Assembly: GCF_004210305.1 (NCBI RefSeq)
Contig: NZ_SCFB01000011.1
Span: forward strand, 1-33,075
Reading direction: 5' to 3'
DNA: 33,075 nucleotides
From: Candidatus Finniella inopinata
GTDB taxonomy: Bacteria; Pseudomonadota; Alphaproteobacteria; Paracaedibacterales; CAIULA01
Shown here: one piece after another, positions 1 to 7,005 of the stretch
Layout of the letters: each line of letters starts with the position of its first letter
How positions within the stretch are numbered: position 1 is the first letter of the stretch
Notes under the pieces: model-generated
What the model saw: only the letters and a program-made list of their open reading frames with translations
Told to the model about the DNA's origin: nothing
The model's database searches: none
Position numbers and translations under genes: made by a program

Positions 1-77
1 TAAAACAGCTCGAAACTTCCTGGGAGCCATACATTTGGTTGCTGCGGCTATTTGGCTTAATTGATGACACGCCCTAG
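1..77 (+). mobile_element. 3' end of an IS5-family insertion sequence
   Basis: The last 20 codons of a transposase are readable on the plus strand from base 2 to a TGA at 62-64, ending RNFLGAIHLVAAAIWLN. This is the characteristic C-terminal tail of IS5-family DDE transposases. The rest of the element lies left of the window. About ten bases after the stop comes CTAG (74-77), which fits the YTAR target preferred by IS5-group elements, and directly after it the reading frame of an unrelated transposase begins. I infer that this element inserted into that gene at CTAG. The exact terminal inverted repeat cannot be fixed without the other end. Confidence 0.7.
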
Positions 78-638
78 CCACCTTATGCTTTCTTTATCTT
101 CAATGGAAACAGCCCTACCATGACTCCTTTTTTTCTTGGCTATAATTTCTGCAGGAAGAGGGGGTCTGCTGTGAATCTTTTGGTCTAATAAACCAATAGG
201 CAATCCGTCTGTTGTAACCGCAAAAGCCGTGTGCATGACTAATCCAGGCGTTTTAAAATTTGTTTTCTCAGAGCGAACACGACTCGCAATAACTCCTAAT
301 CCTGTTGTCTTTTTATGATTTTTATAAGACATATAGCTTGTGTCCTGGATAGATAATATCGTCTGATAATTCTTTGTTCTCTCACGCGTTTTCTTTACAT
401 GAGACGCCAAAATTTCAGATTCTTTAACATTATCATTCTGAAGAAAACGATACGCAGCCTTGGCTTCTGCCCAACTTCCGCTCGCTTGATTAATTGAGCT
501 TTCAGGGGATTTGACAAAATCATCAGCAATTTTAACAAGTCGTTTGGTAAGCCTAATGTCACCACAGTCTACCTCCCCAAATTCATCCAACGCCCAACTT
601 CTTTCTGAATGAATCAGTTTTTTATGTGTTGTTGTCAT
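57..638 (-). pseudogene. IS4-family (IS50/Tn5-like) transposase, 3' truncated
   Basis: The open frame encodes 193 residues. It begins with the Tn5-transposase-type DNA-binding region (SWALDEFGEVDCGDIRLTKR, about residues 14-33) and enters the DDE catalytic domain, where IQDTSYMSY (about residues 97-105) holds the first catalytic aspartate. Full-length IS50-type transposases have roughly 450-480 residues, so more than half is missing, including the later D and E. The native frame runs to KESIRWL and then meets CTAG (74-77) and the end of an IS5-family element, so the last five codons are foreign. It is therefore an inactive remnant disrupted by a second transposon. The start ATG at 638 precedes a frame similar to the family N-terminus. 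Confidence 0.85.
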
Positions 639-800
639 TTGAAAAACTCCAACCGGGTAAAAACCTTTTATGACTCGTTAATTATAGACTCTCATACGAA
701 TTTTGGACACACTATTTGTTGATAATTTTAAACAATTCATACTATATTTTTACCTACTTGTGGGTAATAGTAAGGACTAGGAGGGCTGGCCTGGGAGTAA
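639..800. other. Non-coding stretch between transposon remnants
   Basis: No gene is supported here. The sequence is AT-rich. It contains a direct repeat of GGGCTGGC at 783-790 and 805-812, next to the point where the rearranged IS903-like element begins. It may hold the outer end of the IS50-like element, but no convincing correctly oriented terminal repeat was found. Confidence 0.5.
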
Positions 801-1166
801 TCCAGGGCTGGCTACTCTACAACTTATGAAGCGGTTAAAAACCATGCAAGCCGCCAAAAACAAGACTCTCCTAAAATTATTATTCCTCCCAACACAGGGT
901 TTCAGGCCATCCAAGACGATGGCCCTGAACAAAGAAAAGAAAGCCAAACTATTATAGACCAACAGGGGCGACAAAAATGGCAATCTCAAACAAATTACGG
1001 AATAAGAAGTCGTGTGGAGAACACGTTTTCGAGATTTAGAACCATTATTGGCAACAAATTAAAATCCCTGAATCCAAAAGCCCAAAAAAATGAAGTTCAC
1101 ATCGCCATCCTTATCTTAAATAAAATGCATAAAATGGGTATGCCGAAATCACAAAAAATGGCTTAA
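801..1166 (+). pseudogene. IS5-family (IS903-like) transposase, C-terminal half
   Basis: Open from 801 to a TAA at 1164-1166, with no start of its own. From TTYEAVKNHA the translation reads as the second half of an IS903-group transposase. The key block is YGIRSRVENTFSRFRTIIGN, which includes the catalytic glutamate (RSRVEN) and the YREK-like region, followed by the usual tail ending KMGMPKSQKMA. The catalytic aspartates are absent because they sit in the N-terminal half, which lies just to the right on the opposite strand (1222-1849). About 35 bases after the stop is a 20-base terminal repeat (1202-1221), so this half keeps its own 3' end. It cannot work alone. Confidence 0.8.
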
Positions 1167-1168
1167 AA

Positions 1169-1879
1169 TCAACACTTAAAAGACTTCTCCTCGACCATAA
1201 TCCTATTTATGCAACACAGCCGATCATATCCACCATTCCCCATGAGCGTCTCTATTGGAGTGTCAATTTGCTTTAAGAGACTTTCAACAACAGATGAATC
1301 AGCCGTTGCATGGGTGGTTAGTTCATGGGCTAAGATTTCACCTTGTTCATCAATCGCAATATGCAGTTTTCTCCAGACTTTGCGTTGACGCGTTCCATGT
1401 TTATAGTTCATCCACTCTTTCTCGCCTGTAACTTTAAGGCCAGAGCTATCAACGATAACTACCGTAGAGTTATTAGAAGAGGATGGCTTTCTGGGAATAA
1501 CAAGATTTTGTAAACGACGAGATAACGTCGTGTGATCAGGAACGACAAGGTCTAAACCCAATAAACCAATGATAGAAGAGACAAGACCCTGTGTCTGCCT
1601 CAAAGCCTGCTTCTGCAAAAGCCGTAAAGTGTGACAGGTTTGAATAGCCAAATCTGAATATGTCTTGGGACGTCCTCGCCTTCCAAAGAGCTGTTTGCCC
1701 ATATTCCAGTTTGAGACGGCGTCTTCACTAAACCAAATAGTAAGATTTCCCCGGTTCACAAGAGATTGATCATAAACCTTCCAATATCGTTTGTTGTACG
1801 ATTTCTTGTCAAACTTATGGCGAACGGCATCTTTTAATTTATAGGGCATCTTTGGACTTCTGAAAAACACAGAGACCAA
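1169..1879 (-). pseudogene. IS5-family (IS903-like) transposase, N-terminal half
   Basis: The frame encodes the N-terminal two thirds of an IS903-group transposase. It has the opening region NKRYWKVYDQSLVNRGNLTIWF, the RRGRPKTYSDLAIQ segment, and the first catalytic aspartate in VVIVDSSGLKV; the second is reached in the GNGGYD block. Native coding stops at GGYD (base 1223) and the remaining residues are read from an inverted terminal repeat (1202-1221) and beyond. The start is more likely the ATG at 1849 (MPYKLKDAV, matching the family) than the upstream one at 1879. The matching C-terminal half is at 801-1166 on the plus strand. Non-functional as it stands. Confidence 0.85.
1202..1221. repeat. 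IS903-like terminal repeat, internal copy
   Basis: CCTATTTATGCAACACAGCC, identical to and in the same orientation as 1916-1935. It resembles IS903-type ends (GGCTTTGTTGAATAAA when read on the other strand). It marks the 3' end of the plus-strand transposase half and touches the broken GGYD codons of the minus-strand half. Confidence 0.8.
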
Positions 1880-1915
1880 ATCTTAACCTCACTAAATAAT
1901 AATAGAAATCTAAAA

Positions 1916-1935
1916 CCTATTTATGCAACACAGCC
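1916..1935. repeat. IS903-like terminal repeat, outer copy
   Basis: Same 20 bases as at 1202-1221. It lies 67 bases upstream of the likely ATG (1849) of the N-terminal transposase half, so it is the transposase-proximal end of the element. Confidence 0.8.
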
Positions 1936-1980
1936 ATGTTAATCCCACGCACGAATCTTGGTGCGATACCTATACGAATC

Positions 1981-2046
1981 GAGTAGGAGGGGCCTCACGA
2001 CCCCGTCCTCTCACACCACCGTACGTGCGATGTCGCATACGGCGGT
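1981..2046 (-). ncRNA. Group II intron domains V and VI
   Basis: Domain V is 2015-2046 on the minus strand: ACCGCCGTA pairs with TACGGTGGT, with a CG bulge and a TGCGA/TCGCA upper stem. This is a 32-nt hairpin with a CGC-type catalytic triad. Domain VI follows (about 1981-2012): GAGAGGACGGGG pairs with CCCCTCCTACTC and leaves an unpaired A near the 3' end as the likely branch point. Pairings were drawn by eye. Confidence 0.75.
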
Positions 2047-2051
2047 TTCAG

Positions 2052-3416
2052 TTAAGCTTTTACCACAGCTTTCATGGATCTTAGATTTATAAGCCCTATT
2101 TCTTTGAACCAATTGTTATCCATAGCATGATGAACCGGGATACTCAGAGATAACCGCCACCATCCTTTCCCCGATTTTGCTACAGGCCATGCACTGCAAG
2201 CAGGCACACCCAAGCTCATGAGGAATTTAGCGATGGACAAGGGTCTCTTTCGCTGTTTAAGTCGATAACACCGTACTTTGTGATGTATCCACCCATCCAA
2301 GCTTTTCCTCTGTGAAGGCCATTCTGTTAGTCGAAAATAGTTTCCCCATCCTCTTAGGGCTTGATTTAGGTCAGATACTACTGTTTCTAAGCTAACCCCC
2401 CTATTTCGACGGGTAATCCACCGCACCTTGTCTTGAATACGACTCAAACTGTGCTCGGCAACTATAACCTTCCCTTCCTTCAGAAGTCGATACCCAAGAA
2501 ACTGGCGCTCTTCAACAGAAGCACAAGCACTCTTGGTTTCGTTAACCTTCAGCTTCAGACGTTTTGCAAGAAAATCTTTCACCGATTGCAACACACGTTC
2601 CCCCGCTCGCAAACTCTTGACGTAAATATTACAGTCATCTGCGTATCGGCAAAATTTGTGTCCTCGGTGCTCTAACTCCTTGTCCAGCTCATCTAGCACA
2701 AGATTTGACATTAATGGTGAGAGAGGTCCCCCTTGGGCCAGCCCTTCTATCCGTTCAATGCAAATCCCCTGTCTCAGCATCTCCGCCTCTAAGAAGCGTC
2801 GGATGATCTTTAACAGTCTTTTGTCACCTACCCGCTTTGAAAGCCTAAACATGAGCTTATCGTGGTTAACCCGGTCGAAAAATTTTTCAACGTCAATATC
2901 AACCACGATGTCATATCCTGCCTGTACGTACTCTCGCGCCTTTAACAGCGCTTGATGCGCACTTCGGCCAGGTCTAAATCCGTAGCTTGACCCTGAAAAT
3001 GTTGGATCAAACATGGGCTCTAATACCTGAAGAATAGCCTGTTGGACAAGCCTGTCAACCACACAAGGAATCCCTAACAACCGGGTTTCCTTGCTTTTCC
3101 CTGGCTTCGGAATTTCAACCCCCAATACAGGAGATGGTTGGTAGGTTCCTGTCCTTAACGATTCTATAAGTGACTCTTTGTGTTTCGCAATCCAGCCAAA
3201 CAGATCATCAACTGTCATCCCGTCAACCCCTGCGGCTCCTTTGTTTGCTTTAACACGTTTGTACGCTCGGTTCAAATTTGATGGGTCACAAACCTTTTCC
3301 ATCAAATACTCTGTCAGAGGCTCATCCATTGTTGACGCCTTCAAGATTTGCTGTACCTCGCTCCCTTCAGGTCTCATACGCTGAAATCTGTCCGGACGTT
3401 GGTGATGTTTCCTCAT
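2052..3416 (-). CDS. ltrA: Group II intron reverse transcriptase/maturase
   Basis: 454 residues, a normal length for an intron-encoded protein without an endonuclease domain. The reverse transcriptase fingers and palm are clear: IPKPGKSKETRLLGIP (about 102-117), SYGFRPGRSAHQAL (144-157), the catalytic VVDIDVEKFFD (171-181), AQGGPLSPLMSNL (227-239) and the YADD active site at 258-261. A thumb/maturase X domain follows, with GWGNYFRL at about 356-363. No HNH endonuclease is seen at the C-terminus. It acts inside the surrounding intron RNA, helping it splice and then reverse-transcribing it during retrohoming. It looks intact, with all motif residues present. Confidence 0.95.
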   Translation of the reverse strand: MRKHHQRPDRFQRMRPEGSEVQQILKASTMDEPLTEYLMEKVCDPSNLNRAYKRVKANKGAAGVDGMTVDDLFGWIAKHKESLIESLRTGTYQPSPVLGVEIPKPGKSKETRLLGIPCVVDRLVQQAILQVLEPMFDPTFSGSSYGFRPGRSAHQALLKAREYVQAGYDIVVDIDVEKFFDRVNHDKLMFRLSKRVGDKRLLKIIRRFLEAEMLRQGICIERIEGLAQGGPLSPLMSNLVLDELDKELEHRGHKFCRYADDCNIYVKSLRAGERVLQSVKDFLAKRLKLKVNETKSACASVEERQFLGYRLLKEGKVIVAEHSLSRIQDKVRWITRRNRGVSLETVVSDLNQALRGWGNYFRLTEWPSQRKSLDGWIHHKVRCYRLKQRKRPLSIAKFLMSLGVPACSAWPVAKSGKGWWRLSLSIPVHHAMDNNWFKEIGLINLRSMKAVVKA

Positions 3417-3891
3417 CTTCCTACCTCTCCATCTTAAAGAGTCTTCAACGACTTTCTCTGGCTTAACTGATTCAGGCCTTCAGCTGATTAACTCAGCCTA
3501 ATACGCCTTCTGCTGACTTCTCTTATCCCCTCTTGATTAATCACTTAACCAATAGTTTGCGTTCAACAAACAGGATAAGAGATCTCCCAAGGTAAGATGC
3601 AGGTCTTTCCCAAGGTCAGTGCTGGATCTACTGCTATACGCTTGCGGTCAGTTATTGGGCATCTCCGTCTAAGGCCGTGTTACCCAGCTATAGCAGCCTT
3701 TTATCCAGTTCCTGTTCGTCACTTCCTTGTTGCGTCGTCGGCTTCCTTCAGATTCTCCCTCGCGGAAGACACCCTTGCCTAGACTCGCACTTCCGACTTC
3801 CACGGCGTGCAGTGGACTCTCACCACCTAAACTATAGCGTCCTTATTCTTCAATAAGGACCTCTGCACCATGCTTGGCGCACCTTGTAGGT

Positions 3892-3910
3892 CCCCTGGTG
3901 AAACCAGGGG
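3892..3910 (-). terminator. Hairpin terminator-like element in the intron's 5' exon
   Basis: CCCCTGGT / ACCAGGGG with a 3-base loop, 30 bases past the stop of the secreted-protein gene ending at 3940. The T-tract expected after it is missing because the group II intron begins eight bases further on (3882). Likely a terminator that served as the intron's landing site. Confidence 0.6.
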
Positions 3911-3939
3911 ATTACCTATCAACTGATTTACACATCGAA

Positions 3940-5268
3940 CTATTTTATTCTTATGATTTTTAACAACTGTATATAATTTGGTATGGTGTGTGCATGTTGG
4001 CCCTTTGGATTAGGACCACTACCACTAGTGTCTACCTGAAGAGTGTAACCATTTTCATCTCTCTGCCAAACTCCTTGATCAGAAGATATAAGAGCTTCCT
4101 TTTGCTTTGGATCGAGGTTTGGATTGGAGTCAGAGATTAAACCTGTTGTTGGACCATCTGAACTTGTATTTATGAATGGCTTCCATGGATGTTCAGCATT
4201 AGAGTTGGGATCGCTAATTAAATCACTATCGCTAGCCCCTAAAACAAATTGCCCATTTAAATTAGGAAGCGTGTATCCATAAAAAGGACTTGCACGGTCA
4301 GTTACCGGCTGTCCATAACAAACCATGAACTCAGAAGGTATTTTAATTGCTCCAGCTCCTGGATTAAAAGTGCCAGGAATAGCTGGATTTGATGGCCACC
4401 AAAAATCGAGAATCGTTCCAATGGGAACAAAACCAATAAGGTTTTGGAGAGACTGTCCATTAAGACTAAAGTTAACAGGTGTAGTCGCTGATCCTATCGT
4501 TACATTTTGATTCATAACCGTAGAAACATCAAACTGTACTGTTGTACTAGCAGGAGTAGAAAGGTTGGGAGAATTAGAAGAAACAGCGGCAGGTTGGGTC
4601 TGGCTTGTGATAGGACGTGCAGGAGCTGCTGCTTGAGACGCTAGCATCTGCTGTGTAGATAAAGACGACAATGATGACGAGCTGGAAGAAGAACTAGAAG
4701 AGGTAGCGGCAGGTTGGACCTGACTTGTCATAGGACGTGCAGGAGCTGCGGCTTGAGAAGCTAACATCTGTCGTGTAGATGAAAACGACGATGATGACGA
4801 GCTGGAAGAAGAGCTCAAATCAGAAGCTGTAGGCGTATACGAGCTGAATTTTAATGTTGTACCGTCAATCATTTTTACCTCTGCGTGGCTCATATATAAT
4901 ATTCCTCCATCACCACCATTCGGGCCATTAAGATCGATAGAACCATTGATCTTAAGCTGTACAGGTTGAGTTGGTATAGTAGATGAAAGCGTCACATTTT
5001 GGGTCATGGTGACTGGATCGTCGAATTCAATGGTTGGAATAGGATCGCTTAAGGGGCCTGAACGATTACTTGTTGAACTCAAACTATGAGTAGTTGTATT
5101 GGTAGGAGCAGTTGCTGCTTTACAAAGGACATTTCCCTTACATTCAACATCTCCAAAAAAAGTCACTTTTCCATTCTCATCAATAGACATAGCTGACTGA
5201 GCTGAATAATTTAGGACCGTTAAAAGCCCTAAAGCCAAACCCATTTGTTTTAGGTTTTTATATTTCAT
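3940..5268 (-). CDS. Secreted protein with poly-serine repeat and C-terminal tail-collar-like module
   Basis: 442 residues. It begins with a signal peptide (MKYKNLKQMGLALGLLTVLN, cleavage probably after AQSA, residue 26) and has an AGAGGA Shine-Dalgarno just upstream. Residues 27-145 look like short beta repeats (SIDENGKVTFFGDVECKGNV; DPVTMTQNVTL). Residues about 151-229 hold two 40-residue repeats of a serine run plus RQMLASQAAAPARPMTSQ. From 282 to the end comes a collar-like module: VPIGTILDFWWP, then VCYGQPVTDRASPFYGYTLPNLNGQF, one HxH pair (QHAHTIP) and the terminal LLKIIRIK. The collar fold is known from phage short tail fibres, but no other phage gene is nearby, so I infer an exported surface or secreted binding protein. 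First of three paralogues. Confidence 0.7.
   Translation of the reverse strand: MKYKNLKQMGLALGLLTVLNYSAQSAMSIDENGKVTFFGDVECKGNVLCKAATAPTNTTTHSLSSTSNRSGPLSDPIPTIEFDDPVTMTQNVTLSSTIPTQPVQLKINGSIDLNGPNGGDGGILYMSHAEVKMIDGTTLKFSSYTPTASDLSSSSSSSSSSFSSTRQMLASQAAAPARPMTSQVQPAATSSSSSSSSSSLSSLSTQQMLASQAAAPARPITSQTQPAAVSSNSPNLSTPASTTVQFDVSTVMNQNVTIGSATTPVNFSLNGQSLQNLIGFVPIGTILDFWWPSNPAIPGTFNPGAGAIKIPSEFMVCYGQPVTDRASPFYGYTLPNLNGQFVLGASDSDLISDPNSNAEHPWKPFINTSSDGPTTGLISDSNPNLDPKQKEALISSDQGVWQRDENGYTLQVDTSGSGPNPKGQHAHTIPNYIQLLKIIRIK
4586..4825. repeat. Two tandem 120-bp repeats inside the secreted-protein gene
   Basis: Copies start at GCGGCAGGTTGG, at 4586 and 4706, and are about 90 percent alike by eye. 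Each encodes a run of serines followed by RQMLASQAAAPARP. The period is a multiple of three, so copy number could change without breaking the frame. Confidence 0.8.
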
Positions 5269-5394
5269 TTATCATCCTCTTAAGTTATTTATTATTAAGG
5301 TGCACATCTTTATGTTTCTATATAAGATATGTTCCTATGAATAGTAGACATTCAATATCTTTCTTAATTGTGTCAGTGAAGTTCTATGGAAAAT

Positions 5395-6930
5395 TCATTT
5401 GATCCTCATCATTTTTAAAAAGTTGATATAAGGGGGCAGGATATCCAGGGCAACACTCGCTACCTCATGGATATGCACACCTTGCGCATCCGACAAGGGT
5501 AAATCATGTTGATGCTGTCCACTGTGTGTGTCGCCCTGTGAACTTCCTTCGAACTTTGAAATCGTTTTCCCTTGTTCGTTGTGAAGTGTCTGTTTGTCTG
5601 CATTTTTGGAGGATATGAAACCCGTCATATTTCTATTTTGGAAGGCATGGACATGCAAACCAGCAGCAGAAACCTCTGCTTTAAGGACCTGCTGTTCACT
5701 GCCTCCCCTGATGCCTACTTTATCTGGCATTCCAACACCTTTTATAAACATATGATGCAGGTTTGGAGCTCTTTCACCATTAAAATAACTCTCTCGATCT
5801 TCAATGATATTCCCGTCACACAGAACAAATCCTCTCGGAAGAACAAGAGATTGTTGATCTGACATGTTAGGTCTCCACCAATCCAGAATTGTTCCTACAG
5901 GAATAATCTCTTCTTTAGTTTTTGGAGGAACAACTCTTATGATCTTTAAAACGCTTACAAACGGAGGAGAAATAGCTGCAGAGACGATCACATTGTGAAC
6001 ATGATCGGCACAAGAAGCTGTGTCAGGTAAATCATGCTGATGTTGCCGTTGTTGAGACGTTGAGGACGCCCCATGAAAACCCAAATGGAACCATTTGCTT
6101 TTGTCTTTTTGAGAACGGTTATTTGGAGCACCTATACATCTTTTTTCTTCTATGCTTTGAATAAAACCTGTTATGTTTTGACTTTGCGAAAAGCTATGGG
6201 TATGCCCCCCGCTTGGTGAAGTAATTACGTTTGTGACAAATTGATGGCTATCGCCTACCGTTTCAACCTCTCTAGGATCACTCGTTCCTCTTGTAAACAC
6301 ATGAATAAGATTAGGAACACGTTGCCCAAAGAGGGGACTGTCTTTAAAGGCAACTATCTGACCATTACAAATTAAAAACCCTGGAGGAACTCTTTCCGCA
6401 TGGGGACCCCACCAGTCAAGAATCGTCCCGATTAAGGCGAGATGTCTGATTGGTGAAAAAGTTTCACCCGGTGTAAGCAGTTTAGGGGGTAAAGAAACAG
6501 GAGCAGGTTTGTAATGAGTTTGACTAAGGTCAGAGAAACTTGTTCCTGCTTCTACGGAACTTGGTGAAGAGCCTTGACAGTCTTCATCTTTTCCACTCCT
6601 TTCTTCTTGTGCTCTTTGAAGTTTTCTATCCGAAACGGTTATTTGTGGGAGAGGAGTTTGAACAGGAGAAGAGAAATCAAAACGTACAGAAGAAGCTGCA
6701 TCATATGGTTTTCTTGTTGGAGGAGCATGGGTTGGAAGAGGAGGCCTGGTTAAACTTCCAACGGCTGAAAAATTTTGATTTTCTTCGTATCTATTCGTAA
6801 CTTTAGCGGCAGGGGCTGGGCATAAATCTTTTTTGTCAGCAGCTTCTGCCGTTATTACTAAAAAAATAAAATTAATGCTCAAAAAAGATTTGAGGGCAAA
6901 CTTTTTTCGAAACTTTCTCCATTGATTCAT
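5395..6930 (-). CDS. Secreted protein with two tail-collar-like modules
   Basis: 511 residues. A positively charged N-terminus and hydrophobic stretch (LSINFIFLVITAEA, to residue 30) form a signal peptide. A proline-rich linker of about 130 residues follows. Module 1 (about 167-334) reads LIGTILDWWGPHAERVPPGFLICNG, then DSPLFGQRVPNLIHVFTRGTSDP, HTH, HQH and HVH motifs, ending SPPFVSVLKIIRV. Module 2 (about 344-511) repeats the plan: PVGTILDWWRP, ESYFNGERAPNLHHMF, HVH, HQH and HIH motifs, ending LPPYINFLKMMRIK. The PPY-x-x-L-x-x-I-x-R/K-I ending is the familiar last strand of phage collar domains, and HxH pairs bind iron in the tips of T4-type tail fibres (established knowledge). Function here is unproven; a host-binding role is inference. 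Confidence 0.7.
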   Translation of the reverse strand: MNQWRKFRKKFALKSFLSINFIFLVITAEAADKKDLCPAPAAKVTNRYEENQNFSAVGSLTRPPLPTHAPPTRKPYDAASSVRFDFSSPVQTPLPQITVSDRKLQRAQEERSGKDEDCQGSSPSSVEAGTSFSDLSQTHYKPAPVSLPPKLLTPGETFSPIRHLALIGTILDWWGPHAERVPPGFLICNGQIVAFKDSPLFGQRVPNLIHVFTRGTSDPREVETVGDSHQFVTNVITSPSGGHTHSFSQSQNITGFIQSIEEKRCIGAPNNRSQKDKSKWFHLGFHGASSTSQQRQHQHDLPDTASCADHVHNVIVSAAISPPFVSVLKIIRVVPPKTKEEIIPVGTILDWWRPNMSDQQSLVLPRGFVLCDGNIIEDRESYFNGERAPNLHHMFIKGVGMPDKVGIRGGSEQQVLKAEVSAAGLHVHAFQNRNMTGFISSKNADKQTLHNEQGKTISKFEGSSQGDTHSGQHQHDLPLSDAQGVHIHEVASVALDILPPYINFLKMMRIK

Positions 6931-7005
6931 AACACTACACCTCTCTACATTAACAATCAGGACTTTTTGGGTTAATCTCGAACGGAATCATAAACAGCCT
7001 TTCCT

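Larger units (their letters stand above)
1978..3882 (-). mobile_element. Group II intron
   Basis: The intron runs on the minus strand. It starts with GTGCGCC at 3882, matching the bacterial 5' consensus GUGYG, and ends CTACTCGAT at 1978, matching the AY 3' rule, for about 1905 nt. Between them are a structured 5' RNA region (about 3417-3882, which overlaps no supported gene), the reverse transcriptase gene and compact domains V and VI. The 5' exon immediately upstream holds a CCCCTGGT/ACCAGGGG hairpin (3892-3910) downstream of a secreted-protein gene. Insertion just after a terminator-like hairpin is typical of bacterial class C introns. I do not assign a class firmly. Confidence 0.85.

Noticed and set aside
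687-697. GACTCTCATAC, similar to Tn5 ends (GACTCTTATAC)
   Set aside because: It points the wrong way to be the right-hand end of the IS50-like remnant at 57-638, and the match is short.
777-989. Minus-strand open frame of 70 codons
   Set aside because: It is antisense to the plus-strand C-terminal half of the IS903-like transposase, which has clear family motifs.
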